A DNA stretch of 64,000 nt, taken from positions 131,501 through 195,500 of the forward strand of contig VCAZ01000136.1 in assembly GCA_005784505.1 (NCBI GenBank), read 5' to 3'. A program made the position numbers and the translations under genes. Under the pieces are notes generated by a model. It saw nothing but the letters and a program-made list of their open reading frames with translations. It made no database searches and was not told where the DNA came from. This DNA comes from Bagarius yarrelli. Its lineage: Eukaryota > Chordata > Actinopteri > Siluriformes > Sisoridae. This document shows, in pieces, positions 34,563-46,200 of this stretch; the stretch's first letter is position 1; every line of letters begins with the position of its first letter.

Positions 34563-36450
34563 AAACTCCAGATGCTTCAATTAGGAGCAAGATGCAATTA
34601 CTTTTCTGTTTTTGAGTCAACATTTAACAGGCATATTTTCAACACTAGGATTGTCATATTTAGCATATGTCTCTTCAGGATAAGCTCTGTTGTCTGAGGT
34701 TTTATCGAAGGAAGTGTTATCAGGAGAAAGTGGAAATTTAGCTCAAGCTTTACCTAATTGCAAAGCATTAAAAAATAAGACTTATCCTTCCCTGGAGGCT
34801 CACCTTTACCAGTACTCACCACACATCAGTTTATTTGATCTGTGCTGTGTGTGTCTGATCATCTTTCTTTTTTTTATTATTTTCTAATTCTCTGCATTTA
34901 ATAGATTCTGCATTTACAACATGCTGCTCAGTGTGTGCAAATCGGTGTGTGCTTCCCGGTGTCCCATGTCGAGCAATGTTTTTCCTAAGACCATTTATGA
35001 AACTGTTTCTAGGGCGAACCTTATAAGGAGTGGCATCTCTGTCCATATTGTGACATGTAAGGTATTGAGGTATTTCAATTGTGTTGTTTACACATGAAGA
35101 TGTTGATCATTTCCATCCTGACTGAAAAAGCCATTAGACAGGTTTCTCTCAATCTTGTAACAAAGTCTTCAAACTCCATATCGTCAGCATTCTGCAGGTC
35201 TGGGTATCTTTGTTCCGGACATTCAAACTGCAGCCTAGTGATGTCAAGTTTTCTCAACATTAGGTGATGTAGGATAAAGCCATGTGATCTTGGCCGAAAC
35301 ACACTGCAGACTATTTCCTCACTGAACTTACTTGCTCGCTTACTTGATATTTAATAACTTTTTTATAATGATTTTTAAATTTAATTATTTGCAAGAGGAT
35401 AATAATACAATTACCCTTTTTGGCCTCTTACACACTTACAGGGTGTAAGGAATCCACTGTCACAGCAAGTACAGAAAACCCAAGTTTTATTCAATATTAA
35501 GTGCCAAACAAGAAACACAAACTTGACAACCAAACTAAATTATAAATAAACATGAACATATACTCACTCAACATCAGTACAGGGAGCATCCACAATCCAA
35601 GACCAAAAAAAAGAAAACAAGAGGCAATAAATACTTACAAAGAGGGGGCACATGACATAAACTAACTAATCAATACATGACACACAGACAAGGGAATCAC
35701 ATGGAAAACACAAGGGGAACAAGGATCAAATAGCAAGCAGGATATAGTGTTTTAGTACTCTCAAAGTTTTTCTATCATCTCAAACTTGTCTTCAACTTGT
35801 TAATATTTGCACTTAGGCTTGTCTCAGATTTGATGATTGGTCTCGCCAAATATTCTGGTAGATCTTGACTGAGTCCAGCAATATATGCTTTTTTCAATAC
35901 CCTAAAACAAAACTATTAATGGAGCTTGCTTGTTAAGAAAACTGCTAACATTACTAGTTTAATCCACAATCCATTTAGAATGGCCAATGACATTGATTAC
36001 CTGATATATAATTGGCTGTGTGTGCATCATATTGCTTCCACATGCATGGACTTGGACTTGACCCAGTATTCCTGGTCTTGTGCTTGACAAAAGTGGACTT
36101 AACTACAGCACTGTCCGAAATATAAACCAAAGAAAAAACACAGTAAGTTTTTAAATGTAGTAAACTGTATTCAATTGTATTTAAAACATTTTATTTTTCA
36201 ATTAATACATTTAATATGTAAAAGCTGACCCCTCTATAATGTTAGTGCTGTTGACATGTCTGGCTCGCTATAGCAGTATTTCATTCAGAAACACTTTGCA
36301 CAACAATGGGAACAATAAAAACAGCCTCTGTGTGTAGAAGAGTTTCATACGTTTATTTTTTAATAATCTGGAATAGGTAAAAAAAAATGCAGATTGTAGA
36401 TGCTGGTGATTTTGAACAAACTCTCCTTCCGTATCATTAATATGAGCGCA
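34563..36450. other. intergenic DNA with a possible solo-LTR-like stretch at 35440-35760
   Basis: No gene recognised; small open frames at 34831-35046 and 35075-35302 (minus) have no recognisable domain. The A-rich stretch 35440-35760 shares its layout (AACCCAAGTTTTA start, then CACATGACATA) with 50400-50700, so both may be copies of one LTR or MITE family. Confidence 0.35.
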
Positions 36451-36498
36451 TTTGTGTCAGGCACGTAGCGCACTGACATATGGCCTCATTACTTTCAA

Positions 36499-36531
36499 CC
36501 AATAGGTTACCACTTTGTTAGACTGACGTCA
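36499..36531 (+). promoter_or_regulatory. CCAAT box and CRE-like site upstream of bicdl1
   Basis: CCAAT at 36499-36503 and a perfect palindromic TGACGTCA at 36524-36531, about 325 bp before the start codon, in the most CpG-rich stretch of the area. Fits a TATA-less promoter. Inferred from motifs only. Confidence 0.5.
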
Positions 36532-36854
36532 CGGTACGGATGCGATCAGGGAGTAGGTGCAACATACGGAGAGCTCGCGCATAAACATAGAAAGCAGTAT
36601 ATGTGTATTATATCATAGGACTAGTAAAACGTTTAGGGAAACCCCCCGTTATGGCGACGCAAGTCTTAAATTCATCAAGATGGTCACGCCGAAAGATTGG
36701 AAGTGTGCGTCACGTTGGATAACGTAGAAACCGGAAAATGAAAAGCAATAGAAATCATAGACAATGTCCTGAAATAGGAGTGACACGATATGACTACATA
36801 TGTACTAGAAAGCCATAGGCTGTAGACCAGTTTGCCCCTTCGGTGTATCCTGCG

Positions 36855-37241
36855 ATGTCAGCCTTGCACCTCGCTTCGTCCGCCGCGGTCGAGATTTCAG
36901 CATCAGCTGAGTTGGACAGCGCCTGCGCGGATTGCGGCTCGCAAACTCCTCCACTCTCACGTGGCGACTTTACTCATCTGCGTCCATTTATACTACGTCA
37001 GTCTCCCATCCACATCAGCTCAGGAGGCCTCGGCACGGTCCTGGAGGAAGAACTGGCTATGCTTACTCGGGAACGGGAAGAAGAAGAACTGATCACAAAC
37101 GAACAGGACGCAGATCTTTTTCGTCAGAAAGAGAGAGACTTGGTTCTGGCTGCAAAACTCGGGAAAGCGCTGCTCGAGAGAAACCAGGACCTCACGAAGC
37201 AATATGAAAAAATGACCAAGGACTTAAACCTAAAGCTGGAG
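36855..37241 (+). CDS. bicdl1: bicdl1 exon 1
   Basis: 129 codons from ATG at 36855 to donor GAG/GTAGGA. The open frame extends 12 bp upstream to a GTG, but ATG at 36855 gives MSA, like the mammalian start. The variable N-terminal 80 residues lead into LEEELAMLTREREEEE and then the conserved LVLAAKLGKALLERNQDL. Confidence 0.92.
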
Positions 37242-40200
37242 GTAGGACATTTCAATTGCAACATGAATTAGAAGCGAGAGCGCAAAAAATAGAAATAATC
37301 AATTATACCTTTGCATTTTTAGCTTTGTGGAATGGCATTTACATTAATGTTCTTATCCTTTTATAAAATAATAATAAAAAAAATAACTAAAACTTAGACC
37401 CAAATGTAGATGAGAATGTATTTTATATTGAATGCCCAAAAAGTCAGTTTCACATAAAAAATAAGACAATAGAAAAGGAAACGATACTGTATATGTAAGT
37501 TGTGAACAGCCTGGCCAAATACACCTCTGTAAATATGAATTCATTAGCTTGAAAAGAAGGTTAAAAACTACACCCAATTCACACACCACTGGTTAATAAT
37601 GGGAAAATTACTTCTGAATTATTTGAACCCTGTAAAGTACTTGCTGGACATATAAACTTTTAAGCATAAAACAAATGCAAAGAATCCCAGAGTTAAATGT
37701 ACTACATGTTAAATCTTTCACTGTAAATTTACAGTAAAATACTGGCAGTTGGGTTGCCAGCCACATACTGTATTTTTACAAAAAAAAAAAAAAATACAAA
37801 AGCAGTCTTTGACAGGTGAGCATTTTAGGTGTCAGCACCTCATTGCACACCCATGGAGCATCTCTCCTATTAGTTTGACCTATTAGGCATTAACTATTAT
37901 TATTATTATTATTATTATTAATTTATTAATTTATTAATTTATTCATTCATCTTCTATACCCGCTTATTTCCTAATACTGGGTCACAGGATTCTGCTGGAG
38001 TCTATCCCAGCCATCTCTGAAAGGGCAAAAGGCAGGAGGGGTAAAACCTGAACAGGTCACCAGTCCATTACAGGGCCACACACACACCCACACTCAAACC
38101 TATGGGCAATTTAGAATCACCAATCTATCTAACCTACATGTTTTTGGTCACCCAAGTAAACCCACGCAAGCACAGGGACAACATGCAACTCCTATTATTA
38201 TTATTATATTTTAAAATTTAATATGTCACTTGTTCTGAGTTATTCAGTGGGCTAAAAATCGAAGCAATACAGTGATGGTAAATAATGAGTTAAACTAAAT
38301 GCTACTTTTCACATGAAGTTAAAAAACAAAACAAATATGCCATATTTTACATTATGTCTTCTTTTGTTTAAATATGGCAACCCCATTACCAAAAGTTAAA
38401 GTTTCACTCTACTTCTGTTTATGCCTGCTTATCACATAGATTATTCATATTGTCTTCTCGTCACCCCTTGTGTAGAATGTAAAAATGCGTATCAAAACTC
38501 AGACAAATAATTGTTATCCATCTTCTTATGTTCCAAAACTGATAGCATAAATTTGATTATTCAGGTAGCATATTATTTCTTCATTTTCTCATGCAGCAGC
38601 AGTTATTTTCTTTTGCATTTTAAGTAGTTACAGCCTAAAAAATGCAGATACTTACAGAAGCCTAAATACATACTTACACATTTACAAACCACTGGCATAC
38701 ATTAATAATACAGTATAATGCTAGTGAAAAATACAAAATTTGCAGCAAGGTTTTACAAAGGATCACAATTCCTGAAACAAAGTCATTTACAGCCGGTGAG
38801 TCCTAAGATCCTGTAAACATAAACAGTTTACATGAAGTGTAGAGGAACAAGCTAAAACTGATCAGCACATAAATCAGTGGCACATACAGGGAGCGAGACC
38901 CAAAGGCAACCGAGACATCCGTCTGACACAGTATTTCGTATTGCTGCAGTAGCATGCTCTACCATAGATACAGCTTTGACAAGGCTTTTGGACACTATTC
39001 TACCACCCTTGAAAATCTGTACAAATTATTTGTACATTTGAAAAAAGTACAAATTATTAATCGACGTAGGTAAAAAAATATTTTAATGTGACTAAGCATG
39101 GATTGTGTCAGCCAGGTGGTACCAACAAACAGGTGGTATAAGCCAAGTAGACATCCAAGCCCAGAACTCTGATAGTGGGTGACTCTGTAATCCGAAACAT
39201 CAGTAGCAGAAATACAACTATCACTTTTCCCATGCAACAGTCTCTTATGTGAACAGGGAACTCTTAATGAAGCACGAAACTGCAAATGGGATCATCATTT
39301 ACGTCAGAAAGAATTACATATGGAACGAACAGTCAGAACTTCTTACGAGCGATTTCAGTAAACTTGTTAAAACACTCAAAAGAGTTCAGCCATTCACATC
39401 AGAGGACCAATCCTGACAAAGGAAACAAACTTGTTTGTACGGTTGCTTGAACTTGGCTATAAAAAAACCCTGCAATGTAAAAGAATTAAACTTCAATGGT
39501 AATTTCAATTTCTTTTTCCACCCAAACAAACGTATAAAAGTCTTAAAGGACAATATCTATTTCTCTCCATAATTCTTTAGTAGCTTGTGCTAGTTTAATC
39601 AATCTGAATAACACACACACATATCCCACAGGGACACTGATAACACAACGCAGCCACAACAACTACAGCTCATAGACGCCACCCTGACCGAGCGCCGTTC
39701 ACAGCGCTTATTACAGACAGACTGTGAGGTATTAGAACAGCTCCAGCAATTAGCACCCATTTTTCAGCTGCCGGAAACAGTAGAGCCACAGCCCCTCTCA
39801 GCAAATACATCATCTGTCTCTCATGCATCTCCATTTTTCCGAAAAAATGGAAGAACTGGCATACACCGGGACCAAACTCTCCCACTCTATGGCTGCAAGC
39901 CCCCAGATAACAACTGAAACATAGAAGACCCTGAAACCGCCAAAACTCATCAACTTAGTTTGACCTCCTTCCCTGTGAGAGCACAAGCCAGGGCCCACAG
40001 CCTCCTACATTAGCTGTAGGTGAAGCAAAATTTATAGAAAATAGCTCTTAGTAATGTGTGTCAGGTCCCGCTTTGGCAGAAGCTATAATCAAAAAATGTT
40101 TTTAGTGAGCCTTCTCAAGCCGTACAGCTAATCTATCTAATCTGAGGCCTATCAAGCATCAAACAAAGATTGCTGTCAGATTAGCATTTCTAAACATCTG

Positions 40201-43200
40201 TTCACTAAAAAACAAGTCATTTTCAATCAATTGCATAATTACTACAAATAAACTGGATTTTATGTTTCTAAATAAAACATGGGTAGGAGACAGATGCAGT
40301 GCAACAGTCCTCAATAAAACAGTCCCTCCTAACTTTTCTTATATGAGTGTATGCCATGCTGTAAGTAGAGGTGATGGTGTAGCTGCTTTATTTGGTCATT
40401 ACTTGTATTTTGAGTGTTTGAAAAAAGAAGCTCCACACATTCTGTTAATCATTATTTACAGGCCTTCAAAATTCTCTCCAGACTTTCTTTATGACTTTAC
40501 TGAAATGTTATCAATGATTTCCTCAGAGATTTCTCAGAGTTTTGCTATAGTTGGAGATTTAAATATTCACATAGATAATGCAGACATTAATGCTACAAAA
40601 TAAATTATACCTATTTGAAACACTTGTTTTTTTCAGCATGTGCATGAACCCACACACAATTGTAGACACACCTTAGGTTTGGTCATTAGTAAGGGTCTAA
40701 ATATTTCATCCACTGTTATTAAGGATGTAGCACTATCTCATTACTTCTGTGTTTTATTGATATATTGATTTGTGCTACCACTACCGCAGGATCTGTTTCT
40801 GTCAAAAAAAAAAGTGTTCATAAAGATAACAAAGGATATTCGCTTAAATTCAGATTTTGGCAAAATTTCAATGTTGGTACTTTTAGATTTTAGTGCTGCA
40901 ATGGATTCTGTCGATCATAACAGTCTTGCAGAGTCTAACGAGGTTAACTTTTTGCACCACCTGTTCAACCTATATCTGCTCCCACTGAGCCAAAAAATGA
41001 AAAAGAACCAAATTGGCTATCACGGCTATGCAGATGATACCCATCTGTCTTTTTCCTCGCCGAAGTGCTGTTGACCTCTGCCAACATATTGATAACAGTT
41101 GGATGTGCCAAAACTTTCTTCATTTAAACATTGCTTTTGGAAACAAAGATAAACATATCAGGGTGAAAGCATACCTCGATTCTAGAGGTCAAACAACCAA
41201 AAACGAAGTCAGGAACCATGGTTTTGTTTCCAGTTGGGATCTGAAGACTCTTGTTCATGCTTTTATCACAGTAGACTGGACTATTGTAATGCACTTCCAA
41301 CCAGCCTTCCTAAAAAGACACTTAGACAGCTGCAGCTCATGCAGAATGCTGACACCAGGATTCTGACTGGAACCAAAAAATCTGATTGTATCACTCTGGT
41401 CCTCAGGTTCAAACACTAACTGACTGATACATTTAGTATTGATTTTAAAGAACTGTTATTTCGTTTATAAATTACTCAAATCCCTAAAGGACCCACATAC
41501 GTTTTAGATATGATCACTGGATTTAAACCAGATATAAGTCATTAGGATCAAGTCAGTTAAACATACTGAGGGTTCAGTCTAAACGAGGATAATCAGATTT
41601 AGCTATTATGCAGCCCGCTCTTGGAAACAGCTACCAGAAGAAATCAAACTTTGTCCACACTTTGTCTGTGCGCAGCAGTTCTCTGCTTCACTTGCACTTT
41701 TGTCAGACTGTTTCTATTTAAGCTCGGTTACAGTGCGATCTTTTTTCAGATCCTTTTTAGATTTTTATCGTTTCTACCTCTGATTATAGCACCTCCAATT
41801 TACTTTCCATATAGTTTTGTTTCTCGCTTGCTTTTGCTATTTTCTTGCTGTTTGATTTAGCCAAAGTGACTCATTACATATTTCAGTTAATTTATTTGAA
41901 GAGACAGGGTGGGGTTTGGTGCTTGTGCATGTGTGCTCAATTTTAAGTTGATTAGGATTTACCAAGAGAATATGCATAGGATTCTTCATACGCAGAGTTT
42001 GATATGTCTGATGTTTTTGTGCATACGCACATTTACAGCTTTGTCTGTACGCAATGTTTTAGTATTATTCCAATGCAAGTGTTTGGATATGAGGCCCCTG
42101 ATGTGTTAAATCAGTAACATTTTAAAATCCAGACTCAAAACTTATCTGTTTAATTCTGCATTTATTAAATGAGCATTGTGCTACGTCCGTTTTCCTTTTA
42201 AAATACCACTGTGTATGAAATGTGAAACTTTCAATATTTTCAACAATATTTTAAAATCTATTTGTTATTTAATAGGAAGCCAGTGCAGTGTTGACAGAAC
42301 CAGACTTATATGACCATAACTCTATTTGCTGTGTTTTGGATCAGCTAGAGTGTGTTTATTAGGTGTGCATAACAACAACTCAGTAAAGCGTTACTATAAT
42401 CTTATCTTGAGGTCATGAACACATAAATAAAAATATTTGTATTAGACACCGAAAGCATAGGTTGTAATTTAGATTTTTCAAATGTAAAGATGCAGTTTTA
42501 CAAATGGCAGAAATGTGGCTCTTAAAGGGAAGCTATCAAATAGCACAAAGAATTTACACAGCAGTCATGAAGTGTTATACAGTGATCTAGAAAATTGCAG
42601 TCTGTACAGTTACTAATGTGTGTATGTGTGTTAGTGTCAGTCCAGTCTCTGGTAATTAGGAAATCTGATAGCTTAAAAGAGAAACTCTTATACAGTCAGG
42701 TTATAAATATCAAATTGCTTTGATACCTAAATGTAAATGTCTTTATTTTGTCACATATACGTTTTACAGCATATCCCATCTTAGTAAGTTTGGGTCAGAG
42801 CGCAGGGTCAGCTATGATGCAGCACCCTTGGAGCTGGAAAGGTTAAGGGCTCAAAGACCCAACAGAGTCTGGCAGTGGAGCTTAAACTGAGGTCTTCAGA
42901 TCAACAACTTAGCTTCTTAACCATTTGAGCCAACTCTGTTTTCAGACGACAAATGTATGTATGCATGTATGAGTGTAAGTCATTTGTAGTCTAAGATGGT
43001 GGTAAGTGGAACTTGAGTGCTTTCTGGGTAATGAAGCTGTTGAATCAGGTAACGCAGTTTCAGTTAAACTGAAAGTGCTATTGATTCTCTTCAAAGCGGA
43101 TGTGGAGATGTGGTTATTTTCTAAAGTCAATAACAAACGTTATTATTGTGTCAGTGTCTTCTCTGTAAGCTGTATAAAAATATGATTATTTGGTTACCTT

Positions 43201-46200
43201 TTTTCATTGTTTTATTACTGTGATTAGTTTTGTTGTGTTTGAACTGAAATGCATTAAAAAGGTCTGGAGCAGCTCTACAGATAACACTACCCTATAGTTG
43301 AACGCCATTACATCTAATTTGTAAAAAGATGAGGATGTTCAGTGACAGCGTGCCCTCTGGTTCTAGCGATATGCCCAGTGCTACCCCTATCATCCACCAG
43401 AATTTCTGGAGTATTAAAGTAAAACTCAACAAAGAGGAAAAAAATAAAGCCACAGTCTCTAGCACCGCTACATGCTTGTTTTTTTGCAGACTAACATCCA
43501 AACTGGATTTACTAATAAAGGCTAGCAAAGTTTTTGTGCACTTTTTAAAATATATAAGTGCTACGAGCAAATAACAGCTAGCACAGATCACAACAAGCTA
43601 GTTTTATATTTTAATGCAAGATTTTAATGCAAATTTTACACATTTTATCCACATATTTGTACTCATTATTAATAATAGTTTCAATAGTGATATGTAAGAT
43701 GTGTGCATGTGGTTTACAGTTGATTACTGAAGACCCTGACTTGAGTGTTTAAAGACTGTTGACTCTTTACCAGACTGTTAGTTGTTGCAACTACTCTGCA
43801 GTGGTGTCCAGTTATGAATTAGCAGAGTTAAGCACTTGAAGCATGTTAGCAAGATGGCACTATTTGGGAAAATGGTATACATATCAACTAGCTGGTCACA
43901 TTCCCTGAGCACTCCGCCAACAATGCTATCTACTCACCGCAGTAATATAATTTCTTTAACAATGCTGCAAGTTAAGTCCATATAATTTGCTTTTGCCTCT
44001 CTTGTCTTGCAGAATCTGGAGCAGGAGAAACATAAGTTGCAGCAACGCTTGGCAAGACGAGAAGGGGAGTGGGAAAGTCGTGTGGCTGAGTTGGAGACTG
44101 ACATGCAGTACCTTAAAGCTGAGCTGGAGAAGCACAAGATGCAGCTGCGTGAGGCTCATCGGGACAAGACACACATCGTCACTGAACTCTCAGAACAAAA
44201 CTACAGTCTGCTAGAGCAGCTCCGCAATGTGAGTGCAAAACTTTGAGTAGTTTGGCACATGCGCTAAAGTGAGTGTGAATTAGACTAAGTCAAGGGCAAT
44301 TGAATTAGATATGTATATACAAATATTTATTGCTACATTTTTTTCCATGATAAATGAATATTTTTTAATTGTGGATAAAAAATTGTACCTAGAGATCAAA
44401 ATATATATTTGAGACTTGTCCCACAGACACTATATCCCAAAAAGAGATAAAGAAAAAAACAAGACGGTGTGGGATGAGTTGTGTATATATATATATATAT
44501 ATATTGTATACATACTGTGTATATACACTGCTCAAAAAAATAAAGGGAACACTTAAACAACACAATGTAACTCCAAGTCAATCACACTTCTGTGAAATCA
44601 AACTGCCCACTTAGGAAGCAACACTGACTGACAATCAATTTCACATGCTGTTGTGCAAATGGAACAGACAACAGGTGGAAATTATAGGCAATTAGCAAGA
44701 CACCCCCAATAAAGGAGTGATTCTGCAGGTGGTGACCACAGACCACTTCTCAGTTCCTCTGCTTTCTGGCTGATGTTTTGGTCACTTTTGAATGCTTGCG
44801 GTGCTTTCACTCTAGTGGTAGCATGAGACGGAGTCTACAACCCACATAAGTGGCTCAGGTAGTGCAGCTCATCCGGGATGGCACATCAATGCAAGCTGTG
44901 GCAAGAAGTTTTGCTGTGTCTGTCAGCATAGTGTCCAGAGCATGGAGGCGCTACCGGGGCAACAACCCAGCAGCAGAATTAGATTAAATTAGATTAGATT
45001 CAACTTTATTGTCATTGTGCAAGGTACATGTACAGAGCCAATGAAATGCAGTTAGCATCTAACCAGAAGTGCATAAGTGGCTTATTTACAATAAATATCA
45101 GTGTAATAAATACGGTATGGGGTTGATAGTTACAGAGGGTTGGGTAAATAATGTACAGAGGTATATGGATAGAATATTGAGGTGTAACAATAGATAGTTA
45201 TAGATTGTGCAAAGTATAGAAGTGGCAGTGCAGTAGTAATTAAAATACTGTATATCAGCTGTTCAGTGCAGAAACAGCCACAGGAAAGAAGCTGTTTTTC
45301 GGTCTGTTTGTGCAGGCTCTGAGGCATCAGTAGCGTCTGCCTGATGCAAGAAGAGTGAACAGTCCATGGTTGGGGTGAGAGGGATCTTTGATTATGCCTC
45401 TCGCCCTTTTGTGTATGTTGTCCAGGGTGGGTAGCTGAGTGCCGATGATTCGTTGGGCGGTTTTTACCACCCTCTGAAGGGCTGTGCGCTCTGAAGCAGT
45501 GCAGCTGCTGTACCATACTGAGATGCAGTTTGTGAGGATGCACTCGATGGTACTGCAGTAAAAGTTCTCCAGTATCCTGTTGCTGAGATGGGACTTTTTA
45601 AGTCTCCTCAGAAAATATAGGTGCTGTTGTGCATTTTTGACCAGGAAAGAAGAGTTCAGAGACCAGGTGAGATCCTCAGAGATGTGGATTCCTAGGAACT
45701 TGAAGCTAGGTACGCTCAACAGCCGCTCCGTTGATGTGTATTGGAGGATGAGTGTGATTGCCAGCTCGTCTGAAATCCACAATGACCTCCTTTGTCTTCT
45801 TAGTGTTGAGTTCCAGGTTATTGTCCTCACACCATGCTGCCAGGTGCTGGATCTTCTCCCTGTAGGCCGTCTCATCGTTACCTCTGATAAGGCCTACTAC
45901 CGTGGTGTCATCTGCGAACTTGAAAATGCTGTTTGACGCATAGACAGAGTATAGGAGAGGGGACAAAACACAACCCTGGGGAACCCCGGTGCTGATGGTG
46001 AGATTGGAGGAGGTGATGTTATTCAATCGAACAGACTGTGATCTGTTAGTAAGGAAGTCCAGGGTCCAATTGCAAAGGTGTGTGCTGATGCCGAGCTGTT
46101 TCAGCTTCAAGGTTAGCTTAGAAGGGCTAACTGTATTAAAAGCTGAACTAAAATCGACAAACAGCATCCTGGCATAAGTGTCTGGGTTGTCCAAATGAGT

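Noticed and set aside
36832..36854. bicdl1 starting at a non-ATG codon upstream of 36855
   Set aside because: Open frame extensions begin at TTG or GTG; ATG at 36855 gives the expected MSA start.
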